Assembly (NCBI RefSeq): GCF_020880695.1
Contig: NZ_JAJIWO010000001.1
Location: 496,001 to 560,000, forward strand
Origin: Mucilaginibacter sp. UR6-11
GTDB taxonomy: Bacteria; Bacteroidota; Bacteroidia; Sphingobacteriales; Sphingobacteriaceae
DNA length: 64,000 bases
Direction of reading: 5' to 3'
The notes under the pieces were generated by a model that saw only the letters and a list, made by a program, of their open reading frames with translations, was not told the DNA's origin and did not search any database. This document shows, in pieces, positions 9,220 through 16,803 of the stretch. The first letter of the stretch is position 1. Each line of letters begins with the position of its first letter. Both the position numbers and the translations under genes were made by a program.

Positions 9220-9903
9220 CTATTTTATATTTTCTAATTTGGTACCAAGCAATTCTTCCAGATCGGCTTTTGCTATAAAAACATTGGCTTCTGCCTGAAT
9301 CTTTGTTTGTTGATGATCAGTATACTGCACTTGTATCTTATTATAATTATCAAAGGTTTCTTCGCCTTTTTGAAACTTGTATGTAATATCTTTTAATGAG
9401 CTTTCAACATCCTGAGCCGACTTTGTTTGCAATTTCAACTCGGCTATCCGTTGAATATACAGATAATATCTTTTTTTTACCTCAGTAGCAATTGTTATCT
9501 GGTATTCATCCTGATCATTATGTGCAATTAATAATTCTTCTTTTGCCTGGCGGGTAAGATATGGTTGCGACAATAATGTACCCAGGTTTAAAAAAACGCC
9601 CGCCTGCAAACCTTTAAAATAGCTGGTAGAAGGGTTTACCGGATCAATGGTAGTTGTGCCGGGCTGATAGACATATGATACAGTTAACGCGTTAAATATT
9701 GACATCCGCGTTTTTGAAATATTACTGTTTGCAATATTTATGCGGCTTTGATAGGACCTGACCCGGGGATAATTTTTTTTTGCAGTATCGATGAGCTTGT
9801 TAATATAATCAGCTGAAAGGCTCGGAATTATGGTCTCTTGCGCTAAGCCGCGAAAATGTATAATTAAAAAAACAACAATAATAAAGCTTCTTTTAAATGT
9901 CAT
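9220..9903 (-). CDS. Short TolC-like outer-membrane protein of the polysaccharide operon
   Basis: A frame open to 9942, but the ATG at 9903 gives a proper signal peptide (MTFKRSFIIVVFLIIHFRGL ending in AQ), so that start is preferred; the protein is then 227 residues. Helical segments with LLSQPYLTRQAKEELLIAHN, ATEVKKRYYLYIQRIAELKL and KADLEELLG match one repeat of the TolC/outer-membrane efflux fold. Typical TolC proteins have two such repeats and about 450 residues, so this is half-length. Being first in an operon with a Wzc-like protein suggests it takes part in polysaccharide export in place of a Wza-like secretin. It ends one base from the next gene. Confidence 0.75.
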   Translation of the reverse strand: MTFKRSFIIVVFLIIHFRGLAQETIIPSLSADYINKLIDTAKKNYPRVRSYQSRINIANSNISKTRMSIFNALTVSYVYQPGTTTIDPVNPSTSYFKGLQAGVFLNLGTLLSQPYLTRQAKEELLIAHNDQDEYQITIATEVKKRYYLYIQRIAELKLQTKSAQDVESSLKDITYKFQKGEETFDNYNKIQVQYTDHQQTKIQAEANVFIAKADLEELLGTKLENIK

Positions 9904-10112
9904 TGCAACTATGTTCAATTTGAAAAGATATTCAACCTTCAAAATTAACTTAATAAATGAGATTATGTTTCATGAATTCGACTTCCGTAGTATATATATA
10001 ATAGAATTACCATACTGACAGGTTTAGGCAAGCGCCGGCACTTTGACTGTTAAATTGTGCTGTATTGATGAATAGCGGTAATCTTCAAAACAACTTATTG
10101 TATTTTAGCACT

Positions 10113-11207
10113 ATGGAAATTGCCTACCGCAAAATCATTCATATCGACATGGACGCTTTTTACGCATCGGTAGAGCAGCGGGACAATCCGGAGTACCGCG
10201 GCATTCCGCTGGTAGTGGGCGGGTTGCCGCAAGGACGCGGCGGCGTGGTAGCTACTGCCAGCTATGAGGCGCGTAAATTTGGTATCCGGTCGGCTATGTC
10301 ATCCAAACAGGCCCTGCAGCTTTGCCCCCATGCCACTTTTATAAGGCCAAGGTTTGATGCCTATAAAGAAGCGTCGCAAAAAATACGGAAAATATTTAGC
10401 CGGTATACCGACCTCATTGAACCACTGTCATTAGATGAAGCCTACCTGGATGTAACCCATGATAAGCTGGGTATCGGCTCTGCCATAACTATTGCAACGC
10501 AAATTAAGCAGGCCATAAAAGATGAATTGCAGCTAACCGCCTCGGCTGGTGTTTCTGTCAATAAATTTGTAGCTAAAATAGCATCGGACATCAACAAACC
10601 CGACGGGCTAAAATTTATCGGCCCCTCTGCGATTGAAGCATTTATGGAGCTGCTACCTGTTGAGAAGTTTCATGGCGTAGGCAAAGTAACCGCACAAAAA
10701 ATGAAAAAGCTGGGCCTGTTTACCGGCGCCGATCTAAAAAAGCTTACCGAACACGAACTCTTAAAACATTTTGGCAAAGCCGGCCGGTTTTATTATAACA
10801 TCGTCCGGGGGATTGATAACCGTGCCGTACAACCGCACCGCGAAACAAAATCGCTGGCTGCTGAGGATACCTTCGCTTATGATTTGACCACGCCGGAAGA
10901 GATGGAAGCCGAACTGGATAAAATAGCGCAATTGGTTTATAGTCGCCTGGAGAAAAACAACCTGAAGGGGCGCACCATTACGTTAAAAGTAAAATACAGC
11001 GATTTCAGGCAAATTACCCGTAACAGGTCATTCACCACACCGGTAGGTGACCTGGAAACTATAAGCAGCACCGCCAAACAATTATTGGCCAATACTTTTA
11101 AGGATGAGCAACGGGTAAGGTTGCTGGGTATCTCGCTGTCTAATTTTGGCGGGACAGAAGTGCGCAGGACGGATGAAAAGCCTGCTGATCAGCTTAAACT
11201 ATTTTAA
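10113..11207 (+). CDS. dinB: DNA polymerase IV (Y-family translesion polymerase)
   Basis: A 364-residue protein counted from the ATG at 10113; the frame extends 16 codons upstream (MMNSGNLQ...), but homologues begin at MEIAYRKIIHIDMDAFYASV, so the internal start is chosen. Catalytic acidic residues are visible in HIDMDAFYASVEQ and SLDEAYLDV. The helix-hairpin-helix region (FHGVGKVTAQKMKKLGL) and a C-terminal little-finger domain follow, ending in a possible sliding-clamp peptide (DQLKLF at the very C-terminus). It copies damaged DNA with low fidelity. The gene stands alone between divergent and convergent neighbours; no clear LexA box was recognised upstream. Confidence 0.95.
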   Translation: MEIAYRKIIHIDMDAFYASVEQRDNPEYRGIPLVVGGLPQGRGGVVATASYEARKFGIRSAMSSKQALQLCPHATFIRPRFDAYKEASQKIRKIFSRYTDLIEPLSLDEAYLDVTHDKLGIGSAITIATQIKQAIKDELQLTASAGVSVNKFVAKIASDINKPDGLKFIGPSAIEAFMELLPVEKFHGVGKVTAQKMKKLGLFTGADLKKLTEHELLKHFGKAGRFYYNIVRGIDNRAVQPHRETKSLAAEDTFAYDLTTPEEMEAELDKIAQLVYSRLEKNNLKGRTITLKVKYSDFRQITRNRSFTTPVGDLETISSTAKQLLANTFKDEQRVRLLGISLSNFGGTEVRRTDEKPADQLKLF

Positions 11208-11265
11208 ATTCCTGATTACGTCACCTATCTCTGTTATTGCTTTTCATCACCAACGTTAGCAAATG

Positions 11266-12705
11266 TTAAATTTCAATATTAAAAATATCCTTTAACACCC
11301 TTTTGCCTGCGTTATATCCGCACATGCCATGCACACCACCACCAGGCGGCGTTGATGACGAGCAGATATACAGACCCTTAGCAGATGTTTTATAAGGCGA
11401 CGACCGCAACACCGGGCGGGTAAATAACTGGCCTATATCCATTATTCCTCCGTTAATATCGCCACCAATGTAGTTTGGGTTATAAGCTTCAATCCGCCCG
11501 GTATCCATAGTGTGTTTGGCCAGGATCCCGTCTTTAAAACCCGGTGCAAAGCGCTCTACCTGGCCCTCAATAATAGCGGTCATATCCCGGGTTGATCCGT
11601 TTGGAACATGGCAATAAGCCCAGGCGGTCTGTTTTCCTTGCGGCGCCCGGGTTTTATCAAAAAGGCTCTGTTGTGCCAGCAGTACAAAGGGCCCGGTTGA
11701 TTGATGGCCCTTGCTGGTTGCCAGCTCTCCTTCGGCAATTTCCTCAAAAGTATTACCCAGGTGGACGGTGCCGGCCTGTCTGCATTCGGCGGCGGAAAAT
11801 GGTATCGGGCCATCAAGCGCCCAATCTATTTTAAACACACCCATACCGTACCGGTAACGTTCCAGCTGCCATTTGTATAAGGACGAAAATTTATGCCCGG
11901 CTATTTTTAACAGCTGCCTGGGCGTAACATCAAATAACACCGCGTGTGCATATGGCAACTGATCCAGCGAACTGATATAGGTTCCGGTCTGTATTGTCCC
12001 GCCTATCGACTTAAAATAACCACCCAAAGCATTTGCTATACTGGCTGATCCGCCTTTGGGTATAGGCCAGCCTTTTAAATGCCCGGTGGCCATCAGCACC
12101 AGGCCAACAGCGGTAGTGCCTAAGTTACTTAACGGTTGTATGGCATGTGCTGCCATGCCGCCAAATAATCCCCGCGCGGCCCTGGTTTTAAAACGCCCGG
12201 CAAAGCTAGTGGCGCTGGTTAATGCCTTCAAACCAAACCCGGCCATTGCCAGGGGGTGACCCGGAAAACGCAGGGGCCCTAAAACGTCCTGATCAATCAA
12301 CGGCCAGGCACCAGTTATTGAGCGCATCAGGGCGGTATAGGTATCTGCATCTTCGCCAAGGTAACCGGCGGTTTTCTTTATGGAATGATCAAGGATCGCA
12401 GCCGTACCATCATCAAAGGGGTGAGCGGCGGCAAGCGTGGGTTGGATATATTCAAGCCCATGATCTGCCAATGGCAAAATTTTAAAAAAAGGCGACGCAA
12501 CTGCCAGCGGATGAATGGCAGAGCATACATCATGCACGAAACCAGGCAACGTCAGCTCCTTCGAAGTTAACCCGCCGCCTATTACATCCTTACCTTCGAT
12601 GATTAAAACCGACAAACCTTGTTGCTGTAATAATATCGCTGCCGCAAGGCCGTTTGGCCCGGACCCTACTACCACTGCGTCGTAATCGCGTTTTTCTAAA
12701 GTCAT
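11266..12705 (-). CDS. Phytoene desaturase-like FAD/NAD(P) oxidoreductase
   Basis: A 479-residue flavoprotein. The N-terminal dinucleotide fold AVVVGSGPNGLAAAILLQQQ (residues 9-28) and the second motif IIEGKDVIGGGLTS identify the CrtI/amine-oxidase superfamily. The C-terminal block PPGGGVHGMCGYNAGKRVL is the flavin-closing motif found in this NAD(P)/FAD-dependent oxidoreductase branch. No other carotenoid gene lies nearby, so a role in carotenoid desaturation cannot be assumed; many members of this branch have unknown substrates. It is transcribed alone from a likely near-leaderless promoter at 12716-12723, divergently from the small exported protein gene. Confidence 0.83.
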   Translation of the reverse strand: MTLEKRDYDAVVVGSGPNGLAAAILLQQQGLSVLIIEGKDVIGGGLTSKELTLPGFVHDVCSAIHPLAVASPFFKILPLADHGLEYIQPTLAAAHPFDDGTAAILDHSIKKTAGYLGEDADTYTALMRSITGAWPLIDQDVLGPLRFPGHPLAMAGFGLKALTSATSFAGRFKTRAARGLFGGMAAHAIQPLSNLGTTAVGLVLMATGHLKGWPIPKGGSASIANALGGYFKSIGGTIQTGTYISSLDQLPYAHAVLFDVTPRQLLKIAGHKFSSLYKWQLERYRYGMGVFKIDWALDGPIPFSAAECRQAGTVHLGNTFEEIAEGELATSKGHQSTGPFVLLAQQSLFDKTRAPQGKQTAWAYCHVPNGSTRDMTAIIEGQVERFAPGFKDGILAKHTMDTGRIEAYNPNYIGGDINGGIMDIGQLFTRPVLRSSPYKTSAKGLYICSSSTPPGGGVHGMCGYNAGKRVLKDIFNIEI

Positions 12706-12715
12706 ATAGATTTAA

Positions 12716-12723
12716 CAAATATA
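12716..12723 (-). promoter_or_regulatory. -7 promoter element (TATATTTG) for the CrtI-like gene
   Basis: Read on the minus strand, TATATTTG matches the Bacteroidota -7 consensus TAnnTTTG and ends ten bases before the ATG at 12705. This implies a transcript with almost no leader. No good -33 TTTG at 19-21 bases was found. Confidence 0.5.
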
Positions 12724-12758
12724 GCTTATACCAACACAATTAAATCCAAATTTATAGC

Positions 12759-12766
12759 TAGCTTTG
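12759..12766 (+). promoter_or_regulatory. -7 promoter element (TAGCTTTG) for the small exported protein gene
   Basis: TAGCTTTG matches TAnnTTTG and lies 21 bases before the ATG at 12788. The upstream in-frame TTG at 12764 lies inside the element, so it cannot be the start, which supports the shorter protein with a normal signal peptide. Confidence 0.5.
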
Positions 12767-12787
12767 ATAACCAAACCACTATTTCAC

Positions 12788-13186
12788 ATGAAATATTTTT
12801 TCTTTTTTTCTTTAATCTGCGGTCTGTTTTTAAGTAGACCCGATTATTTACATGCACAAAGCGTTGAGGACAGGCACGCAAAAGCTATAAGATTGGCATT
12901 GGAAGCCGGCGGCATAAATACTGCCAGCTGTCCCCCAGCAGCAAAAGATTACGGGCCTTTTTTAATAAAGATAGGTTTTGACACGGTAGGTACTGCCAAT
13001 TATAAACCCATACCCGGTGATATCAGGGTATTTCAACCTTATCCTAAAGGAGAAACCTCAGGGTTTATTGATATGTTTGATGGGCAGATCTGGATTTCTG
13101 AATATAAAGAGGATGGGTTTTGGCCTACTCCGCAATACGAGAAATATAAACCGAAGTACCAAATTTTTAGGTGGGTAAAAAAATAG
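12788..13186 (+). CDS. Exported NlpC/P60- or CHAP-like amidase homologue lacking the catalytic Cys and His
   Basis: A 132-residue protein with a clear signal peptide (MKYFFFFSLICGLFLSRPDY, cleavage near AQ). The mature part has the layout of a small family of cell-wall amidases: an ALEAGG helix, AAKDYGPFLIKIGF, a GDIRVFQPYPKG strand and MFDGQIWIS before a C-terminal YKPKYQIFRW. In active relatives as I recall them, the first helix begins G-x-C-A and the later strand reads G-H-I; here these positions are RHAKAIRLALEAGG (His for Cys) and SGFIDMFDG (Phe for His). It may therefore bind peptidoglycan peptides or act as an inhibitor rather than cut. The family match is from memory and should be taken as moderate. 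One cysteine (TASCPP) remains in the mature part. Confidence 0.5.
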   Translation: MKYFFFFSLICGLFLSRPDYLHAQSVEDRHAKAIRLALEAGGINTASCPPAAKDYGPFLIKIGFDTVGTANYKPIPGDIRVFQPYPKGETSGFIDMFDGQIWISEYKEDGFWPTPQYEKYKPKYQIFRWVKK

Positions 13187-13214
13187 CTGATAATACTTTC
13201 AGTTTACAAAAAAA

Positions 13215-13239
13215 GGTCCCGGCTATAACAGCCGGGACC
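13215..13239. terminator. Bidirectional intrinsic terminator
   Basis: Perfect 10-bp stem GGTCCCGGCT / AGCCGGGACC with a five-base loop, flanked by A-rich sequence on the left and TTTCC on the right, placed between two converging genes. It can end transcripts of both the exported protein gene and xylA. Confidence 0.85.
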
Positions 13240-13261
13240 TTTCCATTTAAATAACTGTAGT

Positions 13262-14593
13262 TTAAATATACCGGTTAATCAAATTCTCGATATATTCCTG
13301 TTTACCGCTTGCCGGTACCGGCTCACCGTTTTCAATGGCATAAGCCCGCAGGTCCTCCAAAGAAAGTTTGCCTTCTTCAAATTCTTTACCCTTGCCGCCG
13401 TCGAAGGACGCGTAGCGGTCTGTGCGTAGTTTTTGGTAGGCTGATTTTTGAAGAATGTTATCCGCCGTGATCAGCGCCCGCGCAAAAATATCCATACCGC
13501 CAACGTGTGCATAGAACAGGTCGGCCGGGTCGGTTGAGTTTCGGCGGATCTTTGCATCAAAATTGATACCGCCGCCCTGCAAACCACCTGCCTGCAGGAT
13601 GATCATCATCGCTTCAGTGATTTCATTAATATCATTGGGGAACTGGTCGGTATCCCAGCCGTTTTGAGTATCGCCGCGGTTAGCGTCAATTGATCCCAGG
13701 AGCCCGTTATCGGCAGCAACCTGCAGCTCGTGCTGGAAAGTATGACCGGCCAGCGTAGCATGGTTAACTTCAATGTTCAGTTTAAAATCGCCCAGCAGAT
13801 CATATTTCTGTAAAAAGCCAAATACAGTGGCCGAGTCATAATCATACTGGTGCTTGGTAGGCTCGCAAGGTTTTGGCTCGATAAAGAAATTACCTTTAAA
13901 GCCGTGTTTGCGCGCGTAATCTTTAGCAGCATGCAGGAATTTTGCCAGATGCTCCTGCTCACGTTTCATATCCGTATTCAACAGGGTCATGTAGCCTTCG
14001 CGGCCACCCCAGAAAACATAATTCTCACCTCCTAAAGCAATGGTTGCGTCCAAAGCAGCTTTAACCTGCGCGGCGCCGTGTGCCAGTACATGGAAATCCG
14101 GGTTGGTTGCCGCACCATTCATATATCTGCGGTTTGAGAACATATTGGCAGTGCCCCAAAGCAGTTTCACACCGCTTTCGGCCTGTTTTTGTTTGGCGTA
14201 ATCTACCAGGGCCTGTAAGCGGCGGTCGTTTTCGTTGATATCATTACCATAGTCAACTACGTCAACATCATGGAAACAATAGTAAGGCAGGTTCATTTTG
14301 GTCAGAAACTCAAACGCCGCGTCCATTTTATCTTTGGCGCGCTCAATCGGGTCGCTCTTTTTATTCCACTCAAAAATATGGGTAGGCTCGCCAAAAGGAT
14401 CGGCGCCATTGCCTACAAAAGAGTGCCAGTAAGCCCCCGCAAAACGCAGGTGATCTTTCATGGTTTTGCCGGCTACAACCTTGTCTGCGTCATACCAGCG
14501 AAAAGCTAACGGGTTATCAGACCCCAGGCCTTCATATTTTACCTGGCTTATGCCTTTAAAAAACTCCGTTTCGCCTGTTACTATTTTTGCCAT
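13262..14593 (-). CDS. xylA: Xylose isomerase
   Basis: A 443-residue enzyme of the class II (long) xylose isomerases. It converts D-xylose to D-xylulose in the cytoplasm using two divalent metals. Visible active-site segments are [10 protein letters not shown] (catalytic His and its Asp partner, residues ~100), [16 protein letters not shown] (metal-binding Glu), [19 protein letters not shown] and GSIDANRGD (metal-binding Asp). It follows xylB by 36 bases in the same direction, so the two form an operon in the order xylB-xylA. The convergent terminator at 13215 closes the unit. Confidence 0.97.
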   Translation of the reverse strand: MAKIVTGETEFFKGISQVKYEGLGSDNPLAFRWYDADKVVAGKTMKDHLRFAGAYWHSFVGNGADPFGEPTHIFEWNKKSDPIERAKDKMDAAFEFLTKMNLPYYCFHDVDVVDYGNDINENDRRLQALVDYAKQKQAESGVKLLWGTANMFSNRRYMNGAATNPDFHVLAHGAAQVKAALDATIALGGENYVFWGGREGYMTLLNTDMKREQEHLAKFLHAAKDYARKHGFKGNFFIEPKPCEPTKHQYDYDSATVFGFLQKYDLLGDFKLNIEVNHATLAGHTFQHELQVAADNGLLGSIDANRGDTQNGWDTDQFPNDINEITEAMMIILQAGGLQGGGINFDAKIRRNSTDPADLFYAHVGGMDIFARALITADNILQKSAYQKLRTDRYASFDGGKGKEFEEGKLSLEDLRAYAIENGEPVPASGKQEYIENLINRYI

Positions 14594-14629
14594 TGTATTT
14601 ATATTTATGTTGATATTAATTGATGATTC

Positions 14630-16114
14630 TTACTTTGATATGGATAACTGTTTTATCAATAACGCTTTCCATTCCTGGTAAACAGGCTCAAATGTGGTCG
14701 ATGACGGTTCAATAAGCTGCACCCGCTCCATGTGTTTAAACGCTTCGGCTGCTGACGAAAATATACCTGCGCCGATGCCCGCGCCTAATGCCGCGCCCAC
14801 ACTGCCGTCGTTATTATACAGCTCAACCGGGATGCCGGTGGCGTTTACAAATGTTTGGGCGAACAGGTCACTTAAAAACAAATTGGCTTTACCGGCACGG
14901 ATTACGGTTGGGTTCATGCCGTTTTCCCGCATTATGTCTACTCCGTATCTGAACGCGCAGGCTATTCCTTCCTGCACGGCTCTGAAAATATGCGCCTGCC
15001 CATGCAAATTCAAATCGATATGGTGCAGGTGCACGCCAACCAATTCATTGTTTAGCATCCGCTCGGCGCCGTTGCCAAATGGCAATATCCTCAGGCCATC
15101 GCTTCCCAGCGGCGCTTTGGTGGCCAGCTCGTTCATCTGGTTATAACTCACGGCTGATCCGAAAAGGTTCTTTGTCCAGCGGTATAAGCTGCCGGTACCA
15201 TTGATGCACAACAGCACACCCAGGCTTTTTTGCTGTTTGGTATAATTAACATGTGCAAAGGTATTAACACGCGACTGCAGATCATAAGTCAGCTGATCAC
15301 TTACCCCATAGATTACACCGGATGTCCCGGCAGTAGCTGCAACTTCGCCCGGGTTCAATACATTTAAAGATAACGCATTGTTGGGCTGGTCGCCGGCTTT
15401 ATAGGCAATGGGGATACCGGCTTTTAAACCCAGCTGCCGGGCTACCGAAGCCAACACACCACCGTGATTAGAAAACACCGGCTGGATATCCGGAAAAAAG
15501 CTCTCACTAAATCCGTAATGCTTAATAATGTCCTTTGATAATTCATTATTTACAAAATCAAAGAAAACGCCTTCAGACAAAGCTGCTATAGAAGTGGTGA
15601 CCTCGCCGCTCAGCTTCATGGCAATATAATCACCGGGAAGCATGATCTTATCTATACGCTCGTAAACAGCGGGCTCATTTTGTTTTACCCAGGCCAGTTT
15701 GCTGGCCGTAAAGTTACCCGGCGAATTCAGCAGATGCGATAGGCACTGATCATGCCCTATCGCATCAAAAGCCTGCTGGCCAATTTCTACCGCGCGGCTA
15801 TCGCACCAGATAATGCTGTCGCGTAATAGTTTTTGATCCTTATCAACCAAAACCAAACCGTGCATCTGGTAGGCAATACCGATAGCCGAGATATCCAGCG
15901 GATCATATTTTTGCGTGCTATGGCATAAGGCAATTGCCTGCTGAGCCTGCTCCCACCACATGTCGGGCGATTGCTCTGCCCAGCCCGGCTGTAAAGAGCC
16001 AATTGGCGATTCAGTATCCGGATATTGCGCCGTCGCAACCGTTTTTTGGGTACCAGCATCAACTATTGATACTTTTACAGACGAGGTGCCTATATCAATG
16101 CCTAACAGTAACAT
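14630..16114 (-). CDS. xylB: Xylulokinase (FGGY carbohydrate kinase)
   Basis: A 494-residue kinase that phosphorylates D-xylulose to xylulose 5-phosphate with ATP. The N-terminal phosphate-binding loop LLLGIDIGTSSVKVSIVD, the substrate-side IAYQMHGLVLVD and the ATPase core GDQPNNALSLNVLNPGEVAATAGTSGVIYG place it in the FGGY family; a catalytic-base Asp lies in the AGDQ segment. It is the promoter-proximal gene of the xylBA operon. The long upstream gap (16115-16803) should hold its promoter; no xylose regulator gene is adjacent. Confidence 0.95.
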   Translation of the reverse strand: MLLLGIDIGTSSVKVSIVDAGTQKTVATAQYPDTESPIGSLQPGWAEQSPDMWWEQAQQAIALCHSTQKYDPLDISAIGIAYQMHGLVLVDKDQKLLRDSIIWCDSRAVEIGQQAFDAIGHDQCLSHLLNSPGNFTASKLAWVKQNEPAVYERIDKIMLPGDYIAMKLSGEVTTSIAALSEGVFFDFVNNELSKDIIKHYGFSESFFPDIQPVFSNHGGVLASVARQLGLKAGIPIAYKAGDQPNNALSLNVLNPGEVAATAGTSGVIYGVSDQLTYDLQSRVNTFAHVNYTKQQKSLGVLLCINGTGSLYRWTKNLFGSAVSYNQMNELATKAPLGSDGLRILPFGNGAERMLNNELVGVHLHHIDLNLHGQAHIFRAVQEGIACAFRYGVDIMRENGMNPTVIRAGKANLFLSDLFAQTFVNATGIPVELYNNDGSVGAALGAGIGAGIFSSAAEAFKHMERVQLIEPSSTTFEPVYQEWKALLIKQLSISK

Positions 16115-16803
16115 GTTATTTATTAATTAGTTATATTAAAAAAATGGTTTATAAGCGGTTATTAATTGCTGACGCAAATTAATTTTTTTTTGATACTTAA
16201 TGTACTATTTACACTATTATTTTCAGGTTGCTTATTAAACTTAGTTTTTTGCTTAAATATGTTAACCGGATTGTAGATAAACCTAACGATAAATTGGTTG
16301 TTTTGACCGGCTGAACAAACCCCTGATTAACCCGGCATTTTTTAACCACGGAAGGCAAACGGAATAAATCACGCAGATTAACGCTGCAATAGCACCTTCT
16401 TATTTTTCGATAATCGATCAAAAACGCCCCTTTGGGCACTTTCTACAGCGAAAAAAATATTTCGTATCTTTCTTGTTACATCAAAATATTGCTTGTATAC
16501 TTGTATCTACAAGCCAATTGTAAACCCTAATTAATTTAAACTATACGATTACCCAACTGTATATTTTTTCCTGTGGTGATTGCCGGATTTTTAATTTACC
16601 GGTGATCACTACGGGAGAAAGTACTACGGCTGCAACCAGAGCCGTCACTTCTTCAGGTGCGGCATCACGCAGGAATAAATAGTTATATGCTAAACAGCGA
16701 ATCACTGCGGACCGACCAATTTTATTGGATGTAAATATTACCAGCGAATAACTAAAAAAAAGTACTTTTAGGGCAATATTCAAAGTTATAACCAATACTA
16801 ATC
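16115..16803. other. 689-bp intergenic region between xylB and the GH97 gene
   Basis: This divergent gap holds the promoters of xylB (-) and the GH97 gene (+), but no exact TAnnTTTG was found; TTAATTTG on the minus strand upstream of xylB is one mismatch away. At about 16341-16390 lies AACCACGGA...AATCACGCAGATTAA, resembling a short intergenic sequence found repeatedly in many bacterial genomes. A minus-strand frame at 16541-16795 (84 aa from TTG) has coding-like codon use in its last ~45 residues (DAAPEEVTALVAAVVLSP, then KIYSWVIV), vaguely like the tiny biotin-carboxylase accessory proteins; no ATG begins it, so it may be a remnant. No tRNA or small RNA was recognised. Confidence 0.4.

Noticed and set aside
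9220..9942. Start of the TolC-like gene at 9942
   Set aside because: The 13 extra residues precede a clean signal peptide that begins at ATG 9903.
10065..10112. Longer N-terminus for dinB
   Set aside because: Y-family polymerases begin just before the HIDMDAFYASVE motif; the extra 16 residues are not family-like.
16209..16439. 76-aa minus-strand frame upstream of xylB
   Set aside because: Overlaps the AACCACGGA-type intergenic repeat and has no signature; such repeats often give spurious frames.
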